Shown: one piece after another, positions 1 to 5,514 of the stretch | Layout of the letters: each line of letters starts with the position of its first letter | Position numbering within the stretch: the first letter of the stretch is position 1 | Assembly: GCA_041498155.1 (NCBI GenBank) | Contig: JBGQHV010000139.1 | Location: 1 to 9,018 of the forward strand | Reading direction: 5' to 3' | Length of the DNA stretch: 9,018 nucleotides | Source: DASTHG01 sp041498155 | GTDB taxonomy: Bacteria > Gemmatimonadota > Gemmatimonadetes > Gemmatimonadales > GWC2-71-9 | Notes under the pieces: generated by a model | The model's input: the letters and a program-made list of their open reading frames with translations, nothing else | Told to the model about the DNA's origin: nothing | Databases searched by the model: none | Program-made: the position numbers and the translations under genes

Positions 1-14
1 AGCCCCGGCGTCAT
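1..14 (-). CDS. Start of next leftward gene, partial (possibly pyrB)
   Basis: On the minus strand an ATG at 14-12 overlaps the TGA of pyrR (13-11) in an ATGA arrangement, the same type of junction used elsewhere in this window. Only four codons (M-T-P-G) plus two bases are visible before the edge. In many bacteria pyrR is followed by pyrB (aspartate carbamoyltransferase), so that is the natural guess, but four residues cannot identify a protein. The evidence is the overlap and the family's usual gene order only. Confidence 0.35.
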
Positions 15-562
15 GCGCTCGTCACCACGACCACCTCGTCTGCGCCGTCCAGTTCCTCGATCCGCACGTCCACGCGCTCGCCCGGTCCCACCTTGGCCAC
101 CTTCCCAACGATGTCCGCCTGGATCGGGAGCTCCCGCCCACCGCGATCCACCAGCACGCAGAGCGAGATGCGGCGAGGGCGGCCGAAATCGGCCAGCTCG
201 TCGAGCGCGGCCCGCACCGTCCGGCCCGTGTAAAGCACGTCGTCCACGATCACCACGTGCGCCCCCGTGAGATCCCCGGGCAGGCGCGTCTCGCCGATGA
301 CGGGCTTGGGTCCGACCAGCTCCAGGTCGTCGCGGTACAGGGTGATATCGATCGCGCCGCGGGGTACGCGCACGCCTTCCTCTTTCTCGATGATGCGGGC
401 GAGCCGTTCGCCGAGCTCGACGCCGCGGCGCTGGATCCCGACCAGCACCAGACCATCGGTCCCGTGCGCCAGCTCGAGGATTTCCACCGCCATACGCTGA
501 AGCGCCCGCGCGAGCGCGCGGGCGTCGAGGAGAGTCGTGCTCTTAATCTGGGCCCGGGCCAT
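11..562 (-). CDS. pyrR: PyrR-family bifunctional pyr regulator / uracil phosphoribosyltransferase
   Basis: 183 aa, the usual PyrR length. The phosphoribosyltransferase fold is clear: a GIQRRG loop at 43-48 region, IDITLYRDDL at 71-80, the PRPP-binding signature VVIVDDVLYTGRT at 103-115, and the PyrR-specific segment DRGGRELPIQADIVGK at 139-154. PyrR proteins convert uracil plus PRPP to UMP and often sense UMP/UTP to control pyrimidine synthesis genes by binding mRNA. The ATG at 562 is supported by an in-frame TAG 18 bases upstream (578-580). No good Shine-Dalgarno is visible, and the first 20 bases overlap the end of the upstream dehydrogenase, which suggests translational coupling. Compared with Bacillus subtilis PyrR as I recall it, RNA-contact positions T18, H22 and R146 are Q22, V26 and Q148 here, so classical attenuator binding is doubtful although the PRPP site is intact. 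Identity as PyrR is secure; the regulatory mode is not. Confidence 0.93.
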   Translation of the reverse strand: MARAQIKSTTLLDARALARALQRMAVEILELAHGTDGLVLVGIQRRGVELGERLARIIEKEEGVRVPRGAIDITLYRDDLELVGPKPVIGETRLPGDLTGAHVVIVDDVLYTGRTVRAALDELADFGRPRRISLCVLVDRGGRELPIQADIVGKVAKVGPGERVDVRIEELDGADEVVVVTSA

Positions 563-1523
563 GTCCGGGGCTGGAAGCTAACCGGCCGAACACGGGGGTC
601 AACGGCGGCTTTTCCGCGAGCATCGCCTGGACGTTCGCCAGCGCGAGTCCCGCCATCGCGCGTCGCGTCTCGGGCGTGGCGCTGCCGATGTGCGGCAGCA
701 GCACGGCGCGCGGCGCCGCGAGCAGCCGTGGATGGATCGTCGGCTCGTCGGCGTACACGTCCAACCCCACCGCGCCCAACCGTCCCTCCTCCAGCGCCGC
801 CGCCAGCGCTTCCTCCCGCACCAGGTCGCCCCGCGACGTGTTGACGATGATCGCCCCCGGTTTCATCTGCGCCAGCCGTTCGGCCGACACGACCCCCTTG
901 AGCTCCGGCACGGCCGGGACGTGCAGCGACAGCACGTCGCTCTCCCGGAACAGCGCGCCCAGCTCCACCCGGACGGCGCCGGTTGCCGCCTCGAGCTCCG
1001 GCTTGGGGCTGCGGGTCGAGTAGATCAGCCGCATGCCGAACGCCACCGCCCGGCCGGCAACGGCCTGCCCGATGCGTCCGGCGCCCAGCAGGCCGAGGGT
1101 CCGGCCCCGCAGGTCCATCCCCAGGAGCTGCGTGGGGTGCCAGCCCGTCCACTGGCCGCTCTTCACCAGCGCCATACCGGCCTGCAGCCGGCGCGCACAC
1201 GCCAGGATGAGCGCCCAGGTGAGGTCGGCGGTGGCCTCGGTGAGCACGTCGGGGGTGTTGGTGACCTTGACCCGCCGCAGCTCCGCCGCGACGACGTCGA
1301 CGTTGTTGTAACCCACCGCGACGTTGGCGACGATCTTCAGATCCGGCAGGTTCTTGAGCTCGGTGCCGCCCACCCAGCGCGACAGCAGCGGGACGATCGC
1401 GACCCAGTCGCCGCGCGGCGTCGGGGCGTCGTGCGCCAGCCAGGTGACGTCGAGTCCCGCGAGCTGCTCCGGATCGAGCAGCGTCTCGAGCTCCGCGGCG
1501 ACGAGAACCGGATGCCCGGGCAC
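543..1523 (-). CDS. D-isomer-specific 2-hydroxyacid dehydrogenase (glyoxylate/hydroxypyruvate reductase-like)
   Basis: 326 aa, typical for the family. It should interconvert a 2-oxoacid (glyoxylate, hydroxypyruvate or similar) and the D-2-hydroxyacid with NAD(P)H in the cytoplasm. Visible features are the substrate loop VGYNNVD at 70-76, the Rossmann motif GAGRIG at 147-152, and the catalytic triad Arg231 (in NTSRGD), Glu260 (in ADEP) and His278 (in LLPHIG). The second Rossmann strand ends in YSTRS (168-172) with no Asp, which favours NADP(H), as in GhrB/GRHPR-type reductases. The GTG start at 1523-1521 shares one base with the TAG of the preceding DUF4440 gene (TAGTG); the open frame extends far upstream but only as a shadow of other genes. 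The TAA stop lies inside pyrR. No obvious step in the CoA pathway needs it, so it may act in C2/C3 acid metabolism. The exact substrate cannot be read from sequence. Confidence 0.9.
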   Translation of the reverse strand: MPGHPVLVAAELETLLDPEQLAGLDVTWLAHDAPTPRGDWVAIVPLLSRWVGGTELKNLPDLKIVANVAVGYNNVDVVAAELRRVKVTNTPDVLTEATADLTWALILACARRLQAGMALVKSGQWTGWHPTQLLGMDLRGRTLGLLGAGRIGQAVAGRAVAFGMRLIYSTRSPKPELEAATGAVRVELGALFRESDVLSLHVPAVPELKGVVSAERLAQMKPGAIIVNTSRGDLVREEALAAALEEGRLGAVGLDVYADEPTIHPRLLAAPRAVLLPHIGSATPETRRAMAGLALANVQAMLAEKPPLTPVFGRLASSPGHGPGPD

Positions 1524-1990
1524 TAGGGCGCCGGCAGCCCCATATCCACGAGAATGCGCCAGCCGCCGTCGGACTGGCGGCGCCACACGACGAGGTATTT
1601 CCCGCTGTCCACCTGTGGCTGCCCGTCTTTGGGCGGGTAGGTGAACGTGTAGTGCCCGTATTCGACCGCCGTAGGCCCGTCGAGTAGCACCTGATCCGTC
1701 TGCACTACGGCATCGGTCGCGTGCGGATTCTGGTAGTACTGCACGAACAGCTCCTGGATCGCCGCCCGGCCTTTCCACGTCTTTCCGCTGCGCAAGCTCA
1801 CTTCGGCCCCGCTGTCGGCGAAGATCCGCGCGATCGCCGCGGCGTCCCCGGCCTTGGTCGCCTCGGCCCAGGCCCGGTTCTGTGCATCGATCGCCTGGCG
1901 CACCGCGGCCATCGGATCCTGCGCGGCCACGGCCCCCGGAGCGGCGAGCGCCATGAACACTGATACCAGCCCTGTGAGGCTTCGCCTCAT
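1523..1990 (-). CDS. Secreted DUF4440 / SnoaL-like (NTF2-fold) protein
   Basis: 155 aa. Residues 1-23 look like a Sec signal peptide: MRR, a hydrophobic core (LTGLVSVFMALAAPGA) and a likely signal peptidase I site after AVA or AVAA, before QDP. The mature part has the DUF4440/SgcJ-EcaC pattern: a helix with A-W-A-E-A-T-K-A-G-D-A-A-A-I-A-R-I-F-A-D-S (41-60), then GKTWKGRAAIQELF (69-82), and a C-terminal sheet with YTFTYPPKDG and GKYLVVWRRQSDGGWRILVDM (130-150). These domains form a cone-shaped pocket; most have no known substrate and few have defined catalytic residues. The ATG at 1990 overlaps the ligase stop (ATGA) and is preceded by a perfect AGGAGG. An exported protein between cytoplasmic enzymes is odd and its role is unknown. 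DUF4440 domain assignment is fairly sure; any function is not. Confidence 0.85.
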   Translation of the reverse strand: MRRSLTGLVSVFMALAAPGAVAAQDPMAAVRQAIDAQNRAWAEATKAGDAAAIARIFADSGAEVSLRSGKTWKGRAAIQELFVQYYQNPHATDAVVQTDQVLLDGPTAVEYGHYTFTYPPKDGQPQVDSGKYLVVWRRQSDGGWRILVDMGLPAP

Positions 1991-3528
1991 GCTCCCTCCT
2001 GCGATGGGATTCCCTTGCGCAGCAGCCCCCGGTCCACCTTCCCCAGGTGGGTGCGCGGCAACTCGTCCAGGAACACGACCGCCCGCGGGACCTTGTACCC
2101 CTCGAGCCGGGTGGCGGCGAACGCCCGCAGCTCGTCGGCGAGCCCGGTCCGCGACTCTGCGGCGACGACGAACGCATGCGGCTTGATGAGCCCACCCTCC
2201 CCGACGACCCCGACCACCGCGGCCTCGCGCACGGCGGGATGCTGCAGCAGGCAGCCTTCCACTTCCTGTGGCGAGAGCCACTTCCCCGAGACCTTGAGCA
2301 TCTCGTCGGCGCGGCCGTGGTAGGTGACGTAGCCGTCGGCATCGCGCGCGATCAGGTCACCCGACACGTACCACTCGCCGCGAAACGCGTCCCGCGTCTT
2401 CTCCATCTGCTGCCAATAACCGATCGCGCGCGAGTTGCCCCGCACCCACAGCATCCCGACGTCGCCGGGCCCGAGCTCGCGCCCCGCATCGTCGCACACA
2501 CGCACCTCGAAACCCGGCACGACCTGCCCCAGCGTTCCCGGCCGCACCGCGCCGGGACGGTTGCTGATGAAGATATGCCACATCTCCGCGGTGCCGAGCC
2601 CGTCCAGCAGCTCGCTCCCGAATGTGGCGATCCAGCGCTCGTACAGCTCGACCGGCAACGCCTCGCCCGCCGAGGTCGAGAACCGGAGCGACGAGAGATC
2701 CTGGCGCGCGGCGTCGGGATGACTCACCATCCGGTTGATCATCGTGGGCACGTTCACGAGGATCGTGGGTCGGTGCTGCGCGATCCGCGCGAACACCGCG
2801 TCCGGCGTGGCCGGGTCGGCAAACAGCACCGCGGTGGCGCCGACCGAGAACGGAAACAGCAGGTTCGCTCCCATCGCGTAGCCGAAGAACAGTTTGGGCA
2901 CCGACAGCGTCACGTCGCTCTCGCGGTAGCCCAGCATCCCCTTGGCGTAGCATTCGGTGGTGTTGGCGTACGAGGTGTGGGTCTGCACCACCGCCTTGGG
3001 CCGTCCGGTCGTGCCCCCGGAGAAGAGCCAGATGGCGGCATCGTCGCGATGACTCGGGAACGTCTCCAGGGTGTCGGGCAACGCCGCGAGCCGGGCGAGC
3101 GTCCCGGGCTCGTCGGTCACCAGCACGTCCTGCAGCAGCGGCGCGGCGCGGCCCGCCGCCCGGAATGGACCGGCCGGAGCCCCGCTCGTCACGGCGACGC
3201 GCGCCCGCGTGTAGCCCAGGAAGTACTCGATCGCGGCGGCGTCGAGCTGCGGGTTGACCATCACGACGACCGCGCCAATCTTGAGGGTGCCAAAGAGCGC
3301 GGCGACGAAGTCCGGACCGTCGGGGAGGCCGAGCAGAACGCGTTGCTCCGGCTGCACCCCGGCCTCCTGCAGGAGGCAACCGAAGCGGTTCGCCCGCGCC
3401 TGAACCTCCGCGTAGGTGAGCGTACCCTGATCCGTCACGAGCGCCGTTCGCCCACCCCGCCCTTCGCGCACCCGCGCGTCGAGGAAGTAGTCGGCGATAT
3501 TGAAGCGCTCCGGCGGCTCGAACACCAT
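1987..3528 (-). CDS. Benzoate-CoA ligase family enzyme, probably 2-aminobenzoate (anthranilate)-CoA ligase
   Basis: 513 aa, full length for an ANL-superfamily acyl-CoA synthetase. It should activate an aryl carboxylate with ATP and CoA through an acyl-adenylate. Motifs in order: P-loop LFSGGTTGRPKA at 168-179; KLFFGYAMGANLLFPFSVGA at 212-231, characteristic of the benzoate-CoA ligase subgroup; DGLGTAEMWHIF at 309-320; the ribose-binding Asp391 in YVSGD; the hinge GRADEMLKVSGKWLSP at 405-420; and catalytic Lys497 in THLGKVDR. The ATG at 3528 begins MVFEPPERFN, matching family N-termini; an in-frame TTG at 3564 would add 12 unconvincing residues and falls in the likely -35 element. No Shine-Dalgarno is present, but a good -10 lies six bases upstream, so the mRNA may be leaderless. 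Anthranilate is preferred over benzoate as substrate because of the fused monooxygenase/reductase encoded divergently. Benzoate, hydroxybenzoate or salicylate remain possible. Confidence 0.92.
   Translation of the reverse strand: MVFEPPERFNIADYFLDARVREGRGGRTALVTDQGTLTYAEVQARANRFGCLLQEAGVQPEQRVLLGLPDGPDFVAALFGTLKIGAVVVMVNPQLDAAAIEYFLGYTRARVAVTSGAPAGPFRAAGRAAPLLQDVLVTDEPGTLARLAALPDTLETFPSHRDDAAIWLFSGGTTGRPKAVVQTHTSYANTTECYAKGMLGYRESDVTLSVPKLFFGYAMGANLLFPFSVGATAVLFADPATPDAVFARIAQHRPTILVNVPTMINRMVSHPDAARQDLSSLRFSTSAGEALPVELYERWIATFGSELLDGLGTAEMWHIFISNRPGAVRPGTLGQVVPGFEVRVCDDAGRELGPGDVGMLWVRGNSRAIGYWQQMEKTRDAFRGEWYVSGDLIARDADGYVTYHGRADEMLKVSGKWLSPQEVEGCLLQHPAVREAAVVGVVGEGGLIKPHAFVVAAESRTGLADELRAFAATRLEGYKVPRAVVFLDELPRTHLGKVDRGLLRKGIPSQEGA
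1995..2000 (-). promoter_or_regulatory. Strong Shine-Dalgarno of the DUF4440 gene
   Basis: The minus strand reads AGGAGG, a perfect anti-16S complement, four bases before the ATG at 1990, inside the last codons of the ligase gene. It fixes the DUF4440 start at MRRSL rather than at upstream in-frame codons. It also shows that the organism uses Shine-Dalgarno initiation, in contrast with the ligase, which has no such site. Confidence 0.75.
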
Positions 3529-3534
3529 GGGGAG

Positions 3535-3564
3535 ATGATGCGCTCCGTCGCGGCACCTGGTCAA
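3535..3564 (-). promoter_or_regulatory. Candidate sigma70-type promoter for the ligase-pyrR run, giving a leaderless mRNA
   Basis: On the minus strand TTGACC (3564-3559) matches five of six -35 consensus bases. An 18-base spacer follows, then CATCAT (3540-3535), four of six -10 bases. Six bases (CTCCCC) separate the -10 from the ATG at 3528, so the expected +1 is the A of that ATG. The absence of a Shine-Dalgarno before this start agrees with leaderless initiation. This comes from pattern reading only. Confidence 0.5.
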
Positions 3565-3573
3565 CCAGCCTGA
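3535..3573 (+). CDS. Possible 12-codon leader ORF coupled to the creatininase gene
   Basis: ATG-ATG at 3535-3540 opens a frame reading M-M-R-S-V-A-A-P-G-Q-P-A whose TGA (3571-3573) overlaps the creatininase ATG as TGATG. The creatininase start has no Shine-Dalgarno of its own, so re-initiation after this mini-ORF could supply ribosomes. GGGGAG lies directly before the first ATG, at a spacing too short to be a normal binding site. There is no protein-level support, and it may be chance. Confidence 0.2.
   Translation: MMRSVAAPGQPA
3557..3568. promoter_or_regulatory. Palindrome CTGGT-CA-ACCAG, candidate operator
   Basis: A perfect inverted repeat with 5-bp arms and a 2-bp centre lies in the 44-bp divergent intergenic region, covering the -35 hexamer of the ligase promoter and ending five bases before the creatininase ATG. 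The TGGT-N2-ACCA core resembles the T-G-G-T...A-C-C-A half-sites bound by FadR/GntR-type regulators, although those usually have a 3-base centre. A repressor here could block the ligase promoter and possibly the rightward genes. No regulator gene is present in the window, and a 5-bp arm could arise by chance. Confidence 0.35.
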
Positions 3574-4337
3574 TGTCGGTGCGCGAGCTTGCCAACCTGA
3601 CCTGGCAGGACGTCGGCAGCACCGACCGCGAGCGGGCGGTGACGATCCTGCCGATCGGCGCCGTAGAGGCCCACGGCCCGCACCTCCCGATCGGCACCGA
3701 CGTCCTGATCGCCGAGGCGATGGCCCACACCGGCGCCGACAAGCTCTCGACCCGCGGGCTCGACGTGCTGCTGCTCCCGGTGTTGGCGTACACCGCCGCG
3801 CCGTTCGCGGCGGACTTCCCCGGCACGCTGTCGCCCGAACCCGAAGCGCTCACCCGACAGATCGTCGGCGTGGCCGAGAGTCTCGCCCGGCATGACTTCG
3901 AAGTATTCGCCATCGCCAACGCCCACCTCGATCCCACCCATCTCGGAGCGATCCACGCCGCGGTGACGGAGGTGCGCCAGGCGGGCAAGATCCGCGTCGT
4001 GTTCCCCGACGTCACCCAGAAGCCCTGGGCGATGCGGTTGACGGCCGAGTTCAAGAGCGGCGCCTGTCATGCGGGACGCTACGAGACGTCGCTCGTGATG
4101 GCGCTCCGCCCGGACCTGGTGCGCGAAGAAGTGCGCCGGCACCTGCCGCCCAACGCCCGCTCGCTGTCGACCGCCATCGCGGCCGGCCAGAAGAGCTTCG
4201 TGGAAGCGGGCGGCCCCCGCGCCTACTTCGGCTATCCCGCCGAGGCCACGCCCGAGGAAGGACGCTCGAGCCTCATCGCGCTGGGGGCGATCCTCGAGGA
4301 AGCGGTCATGATCGAATTCGCCCGGGGGACCGAATGA
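3573..4337 (+). CDS. Creatininase-family metal-dependent amidohydrolase, substrate unknown
   Basis: 254 aa, normal length for the creatininase / MftE / ArfB superfamily, whose members hydrolyse amide or formamide bonds with a two-metal centre. The N-terminal metal signature is clear: ILPIGAVEAHGPHLPIGTD at 25-43, with candidate ligands Glu32, His34 and Asp43. The central motif is NAHLDPTHLGA (116-126) in place of the usual N-G-H-G-G-N, or the N-G-H-x-E of Pseudomonas creatininase; His118 and Asp120 would be the ligands. The C-terminal motif CHAGRYETS (165-173) supplies His166 and Glu171. ATG 3573 is the first usable start in frame and lacks a Shine-Dalgarno. It is the first gene of the rightward run and overlaps the SDR start (ATGA), so it is probably a pathway member. 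It might cleave an amide made after ring opening, or deformylate an anthranilate precursor such as N-formylkynurenine; both are guesses. Confidence 0.87.
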   Translation: MSVRELANLTWQDVGSTDRERAVTILPIGAVEAHGPHLPIGTDVLIAEAMAHTGADKLSTRGLDVLLLPVLAYTAAPFAADFPGTLSPEPEALTRQIVGVAESLARHDFEVFAIANAHLDPTHLGAIHAAVTEVRQAGKIRVVFPDVTQKPWAMRLTAEFKSGACHAGRYETSLVMALRPDLVREEVRRHLPPNARSLSTAIAAGQKSFVEAGGPRAYFGYPAEATPEEGRSSLIALGAILEEAVMIEFARGTE

Positions 4338-5110
4338 GTCTCGCGGGACGCGGTGCCGTGGTCACGGGCGGTGGGCGCGGCATCGGCGCCGCGGTCGCGC
4401 GGGCATTGGCCGGCGCGGGCGCCCGCGTCCTGATCGCGGCGCGCCACATCGACGAGGTGGATGCCGTCGCCGTCGAGCTGCGTCGCTCGGGACACGAAGC
4501 CTGGGCCGCGCATTGCGACGTGACGGACGCCGGCCAGATCGCGGCCCTGGCCCACGCGGCCCGCGAACGGCTCGGGACGGCGGATATCCTCGTGAACAAC
4601 GCCGGTACCGCCTCGTCCGCCCCGGTGCAGCGCATCATGCTCGAAGAGTGGCAGCGCCTGGTCGCCGTGAACGCCACCGGGACGCTGCTCGCCACGCAGG
4701 CGTTCCTGCCGGGCATGCTGGAGCGCGGCTGGGGACGCATCGTGAACGTCGCGTCGATCGCTGGGCTCATGGGCGGTAAGTACATCGCCGCCTACAGCGC
4801 CGCCAAGCACGCGGTGATCGGCTTTACCCGCTCGGTCGCCGCCGAGCTCGCGGGCACCGGCGTTACGATGAACGCCGTCTGTCCCGGCTACGTCGACACC
4901 CCGATGACCGACGACTCGCTCGCGCGTATCATGGAGCGCACCAAGCAGACGCGGGAGGCCGCCCTCACAGCCGTGCTGGATCACTCGGGCCAGCCGCGGC
5001 TCGTCACCGCCGACGAGGTCGCCGCCACGGTGCTCGCCCTCGCGGGCGACACGGCGGCGACGCTCAACGGCCAGGCCATCGTGCTCGACGCCGGAGCGTT
5101 GCGAATATGA
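4334..5110 (+). CDS. Short-chain dehydrogenase/reductase (SDR), 3-oxoacyl-type
   Basis: 258 aa classical SDR. The cofactor motif is TGGGRGIG at 11-18, with D62-V63 for adenine contact and NNAG at 88-91. The catalytic tetrad is Asn113, Ser141, Tyr154 and Lys158 (Y-S-A-A-K). The second beta strand ends in AAR (35-37) without an Asp, which favours NADP(H). CPGYVDTPM at 183-191 is the usual post-catalytic loop. The ATG is four bases after GGGGGA and overlaps the creatininase stop as ATGA. In a CoA-linked anthranilate pathway it would reduce the ring ketone left by the monooxygenase/reductase, or act as a 3-hydroxyacyl-CoA dehydrogenase; no other 3-hydroxyacyl-CoA dehydrogenase is seen in the window. 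SDR substrates cannot be assigned from motifs alone. Confidence 0.93.
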   Translation: MSLAGRGAVVTGGGRGIGAAVARALAGAGARVLIAARHIDEVDAVAVELRRSGHEAWAAHCDVTDAGQIAALAHAARERLGTADILVNNAGTASSAPVQRIMLEEWQRLVAVNATGTLLATQAFLPGMLERGWGRIVNVASIAGLMGGKYIAAYSAAKHAVIGFTRSVAAELAGTGVTMNAVCPGYVDTPMTDDSLARIMERTKQTREAALTAVLDHSGQPRLVTADEVAATVLALAGDTAATLNGQAIVLDAGALRI

Positions 5111-5490
5111 GTTTCGAGATCATCAATCCGGAGCCGCTCGGTCGGCCCAGCGGCTGGAACAACGGCCTGCTCGGACCCGTGGGGGGCCGCGTCCTGTTCG
5201 TGGCGGGACAAACGGCGCCCGACCTCCCGGGCCTCGTCGCCCAATGGGAGCGCGCGCTCGAGCGCGTGCTCGCCGTCGTCCAGGCGGCTCGTGGCACGCC
5301 ACAGGATATCGGCCGCATGACCGTGTACGTGACCGACAAGACCGCGTATCTGGCCGGGCGGCCCGCCCTGGGGGCGGTGCACCGTCGTCTGATGGGAAGA
5401 CACTACCCGGCGATGGCGCTGGTGGAGGTCAAGGCCCTGGTCGATCCGGGTGCGCTGGTGGAAATCGAAGCGACCGCCGTCATTCCCTGA
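5107..5490 (+). CDS. RidA-family (YjgF/YER057c/UK114) protein lacking the catalytic arginine
   Basis: 127 aa, the full length of this small trimeric family, which hydrolyses enamines/imines to ketones and ammonia. Family marks are NPEPLGRPSGWNNG (7-20), GGRVLFVAGQTAPD (26-39), a helix around 46-62, DIGRMTVYVTD (67-77) and the C-terminal HYPAMALVEVKALVDPGALVEIEA (99-122). In Escherichia coli RidA an Arg in the P-A-R segment holds the carboxylate of the iminoacid; here the same segment reads P-A-M (Met103). The Glu of V-E-I-E-A (Glu119) is kept. The protein therefore belongs to the arginine-less Rid subfamilies, and a substrate without a free carboxylate, such as a CoA thioester, fits. The ATG overlaps the SDR stop (ATGA), with GGAG ten bases upstream. 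I infer that it helps deaminate the 2-amino-enoyl-CoA product of the monooxygenase/reductase. Confidence 0.9.
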   Translation: MSFEIINPEPLGRPSGWNNGLLGPVGGRVLFVAGQTAPDLPGLVAQWERALERVLAVVQAARGTPQDIGRMTVYVTDKTAYLAGRPALGAVHRRLMGRHYPAMALVEVKALVDPGALVEIEATAVIP

Positions 5491-5514
5491 ACGCCTGAGG
5501 CCCCGAGACCCCGC

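Noticed and set aside
1524..2342. N-terminal extension of the dehydrogenase frame to 599 codons
   Set aside because: The extra part is a shadow of the ligase and DUF4440 genes. The GTG at 1523 gives a normal 326-aa protein.
3500..3528. Promoter for the rightward run (TTGAAG, 17 bases, CACCAT)
   Set aside because: It matches only about four and three consensus bases, so it was not listed as a feature. The rightward promoter remains unidentified; GATATT at 3496-3501 has no -35 partner.
3529..3564. TTG start at 3564 adding 12 residues to the ligase
   Set aside because: The added residues do not resemble the family, the codon lies inside the candidate -35, and ATG 3528 gives the expected N-terminus.
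2047..3573. 508-codon plus-strand open frame opposite the ligase
   Set aside because: It is antisense to a gene with full ANL motifs, is rich in Arg/His/Gln low-information sequence, and shows no family pattern; long antisense frames are expected at this GC content. Only its last 12 codons were considered, as a mini-ORF.
5491..5514. Terminator or regulatory hairpin in the RidA-crotonase gap
   Set aside because: Only 24 bases, with no stable inverted repeat or T-run; it looks like an ordinary intra-operon spacer.
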